From contig NC_051095.1 of the NCBI RefSeq assembly GCF_901709675.1, positions 13,963,456 to 14,027,455 on the forward strand: a DNA stretch of 64,000 nucleotides, written 5' to 3'. The stretch is from Syngnathus acus (lineage: Eukaryota > Chordata > Actinopteri > Syngnathiformes > Syngnathidae). This document shows positions 61,845 through 64,000 of this stretch, piece by piece (within the stretch, counting starts at the first letter, position 1; each line of letters opens with the position of its first letter). Position numbers and translations under genes: made by a program. A model generated the notes under the pieces. The model saw nothing but the letters and a program-made list of their open reading frames with translations. It ran no database searches and had not been told where the DNA came from.

Positions 61845-61990
61845 GTGAGTTGGAGTCTATCCCAGATGATTATGGGTGAGGGGTCACTCGTCAATCGCAG
61901 GGCACATAATACACAAACAGTCAATCACACCAATAGACATTTTACAGGCTCACATGTACTTAACATGCATTTTTTGGGGGTGGAAATGTG
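61845..61990 (-). repeat. Decayed SINE-family fragment
   Basis: Contains GAGTTGGAGTCTATCCCAG, CAATCGCAGGGCACATAATA and a short tail with AACATGCATTTTTTGGG, in diverged form. Confidence 0.45.
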
Positions 61991-62952
61991 GGTGAAAATC
62001 CATGCAAGTAATATTTTGAGTAACATGAAACTTGGCTTCCTCACAGACAGATGATGAACGGGTGTCACATGTCTGAATGTCTTCCGCTGTGAAAAGGTCA
62101 GATTCCAGCTAAGGCACAACCATTCTAAGCATCTTCTTGCTCTGTCTTAATATAACCAAGAGGCTACTCTTTTGCTTTACAGTCATGGTTATGTGACTAT
62201 TTGACACACTTTCTATGTGGGTTATGCGTGATGTCTCCCTTCTCCCGCATAGTTCATAAATAAATATACTTGTGCAACCCTATGATAAGAAAATACTCTG
62301 TTCCCGAGTTCTAAGCTTTCCCCCTTATAAAGTTTGAAGTACAATTTAAACATGATTCTTTATCGTACATGTGAATTACCGTACATTCCTTTGAATATGT
62401 AAGTATATTGTGACATGTTAGTTTTCATTATATTTTTCTTAATAATTGGCTCTAAATCTTTTGAAATGAAAGTTCCATGTCCAAAATGCGTACTTTAATT
62501 TGCTAGCTGAGGCGTTCAACTGCGGAGGTTTCACTTTATTTCCATTTTAGGTGTTGTCATCCTGTTTCGTAAAGTTCTCAAAGTTTGTTTTCTTCTTTAG
62601 ACAGCTTAGTGGTCTCTTAAAAGCTTTCCTCCTTTTTAGATTCTGAGAAAAAAAAAAAATCACCACACTGTCCCAGTTGCCACCCTGAGGGTTTGACCCG
62701 TGGCTCCGGCATCCTCGTTCTTATCCTCGCTCGCAGTATCTGCTGTTATACAAAAAGCTTTGTGCAGCAGTCTGTGCTGTTTATCACCTTGACAGACTAT
62801 CCTTGGAATTTTTAAAAGAAACCTATATTGAGACTACGAGCAGTGGTGCTGTGTGGGTCCTTTTGATAAGATTGTTGTAACTTTCCACTCTTTCCCCTTT
62901 GACCACATACCTGCTCAACTTTTGTCCTCATGTCCCCCATTTCTGATATAAA

Positions 62953-63150
62953 TCCGTCCGTCCGTCCGTCCATCCATCCGTCCATCCATCCATCCATCCA
63001 TCCATCCATCCATCCATCCATCCATCCATCCATCCATCCATCCATCCATCCATCCATCCATCCATCCATTTTCAACACCGCTCATTTTGTTCAGGGTCAC
63101 GGGGGGTGCTGGAGCCTATCTCAGCTGACATTGGGCGAAAGGCACAGATA
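62953..63150 (-). repeat. (CCAT)n microsatellite attached to a SINE 3' end
   Basis: About 117 bases of CCGT/CCAT units (62953-63069) followed by ATTTTCAACACCGCTCATTT and GGAGCCTATCTCAGCTGAC. On the minus strand this is the end of the SINE family with a greatly expanded (ATGG)n tail. Simple repeats growing from SINE tails are common. Confidence 0.8.
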
Positions 63151-63764
63151 CAAATTGTACGGAGACAAATCATCAGGAAGCTGCCGCGCACATAAAAGGA
63201 AGGAGGAGAAAAATCCCAACAGAGCCAACCATCCGTCCTCATGCATTACACAGACATCCAATTTGTACGGCCGGCCAGGCTTCCAGGAACGCCGCCCAGC
63301 CACAAGAAAAGGTTTTGACAGGGAGATACGCGCATTGCTGTAAAGCACAAGTGATGAGCCAGTCGGCCAAATCATTGGACGATTACAACGTCACACAAGC
63401 ACAATATTGGCTGGGCATGTTATTCACGTCGCGGAAGATTGTCTTGTGAATCCCGAGCACGTACGTCACTGCCGCCGGGCTCGCAAAGAGCCAGACGAAT
63501 GACAATAACTCCCTGCTGTCGTCATTACATTTGACTGGTTTTGCTCGCTTTTTGGCTTTCTTTTCTTTCGTAGCTTTGCTCTTTGATGGGTCTCTATTTA
63601 TTTTTCTCAACTGCTGTAAACTTCCCCTCTGTGATTTACTTACGCTAAATCCATTAAACTGCTTTCCTAGTCATAGTATACAGTAAAACCTCCCAAACCT
63701 CCATTCTGTGGTCCTGGTTGACTTTAAAATCATTCAAAACTAGTTTTCATTAAAAATATATAAT

Positions 63765-64000
63765 GCATGGTGGCGTACTGGTTCGCACGTCCGCCTCACA
63801 GTTCAGAGGTTCCGGGTGTGATTCCGGCCTTTCTGTGTGGAGTTTGCATATTCTCCCCGTGCCTGCCTGGGTTTTCTCTGGGTACTTTTTTTCCCCCACA
63901 TTCCAAAAACATGCTTGATAGGCCGATTGAGTGCTCCAAATTTCCCGTATAAGTGTGATTGTGAGTGCAGATGGTTGTTTGTCTATGTGTGTCCTGCGAT
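63765..64000 (+). mobile_element. SINE copy cut by the window end
   Basis: Starts with a GGTGGCGTACTGGTTCGCAC head, then GGTGTGATTCC as a decayed B box, GGAGTTTGCATATTCTCCCC and TGGTTGTTTGTCTATGTGT. It is in line with the copy at 7343 and continues past the window. Confidence 0.8.

Larger units (their letters stand above)
58731..64000. other. Intergenic region upstream of glra4
   Basis: No convincing gene. It holds a dead Tc1 copy, SINE-family copies and a long CCAT microsatellite; the rest is AT-rich unique sequence. One short exon-like stretch near 61276-61322 is noted among the findings. Confidence 0.6.

Noticed and set aside
62812-63343. Open frames of repeated Met-Asp-Gly-Trp or His-Pro-Ser-Ile
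   Set aside because: They come from the CCAT microsatellite and SINE tail.
63383-63610. Minus-strand 75-codon frame with a basic start and hydrophobic middle
   Set aside because: No recognisable family and no splice or promoter support; it may be chance.

Overview
The window is nuclear DNA from a ray-finned (teleost) fish. The evidence is spliced vertebrate genes with GT-AG introns, a tRNA-derived SINE family ending in (GGAT)n that is common in percomorph fish genomes, fish-type Tc1/mariner, hAT and L2-like repeats, and long microsatellites. The repeat mix makes me think of a percomorph, perhaps a pipefish or seahorse relative, but that is only a guess. Most of the sequence is intron or intergenic DNA; the real coding content is five genes plus a tRNA-Val cluster.

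Layout, left to right. Positions 1-310 hold a possible 3'-terminal exon of an unrecognised minus-strand gene. timm8a (748-1466, minus; mitochondrial small Tim chaperone) and btk (1873-9160, minus; Tec-family tyrosine kinase of B-cell signalling, 17 coding exons) follow. rpl36a (11516-13430, plus; ribosomal protein eL42) is head to head with btk. gla (13628-18665, minus; lysosomal alpha-galactosidase A, 7 exons) converges on rpl36a. gla intron 1 holds four full-length tRNA-Val genes and two truncated copies, all on the opposite strand. From 18.7 to 29.4 kb I see no convincing gene, only repeats. glra4 (29587-58420, minus; glycine receptor alpha-4-type subunit, 9 coding exons) has a 16 kb first intron. 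From 58.8 to 64 kb there is intergenic DNA with a dead Tc1 copy and SINE copies.

The order and orientation timm8a-btk-rpl36a-gla match human Xq22.1, and GLRA4 lies further along human Xq22, so this is a conserved vertebrate block. The genes do not form one pathway. Their arrangement does suggest shared regulation: a common btk/rpl36a promoter region and a tail-to-tail rpl36a/gla pair.

I rebuilt all five genes exon by exon. Reading frame is kept across every junction, giving predicted proteins of 90 (TIMM8A), 632 (BTK), 106 (eL42), 425 (GLA) and 454 (GLRA4) residues. The most unusual local features are a GC-AG intron in gla, a hAT-like insertion whose target duplication overlaps a gla splice donor, the antisense tRNA-Val cluster, and SINE copies with perfect target-site duplications. 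I found no sign of a wholly new system such as a phage, CRISPR or defence cluster.
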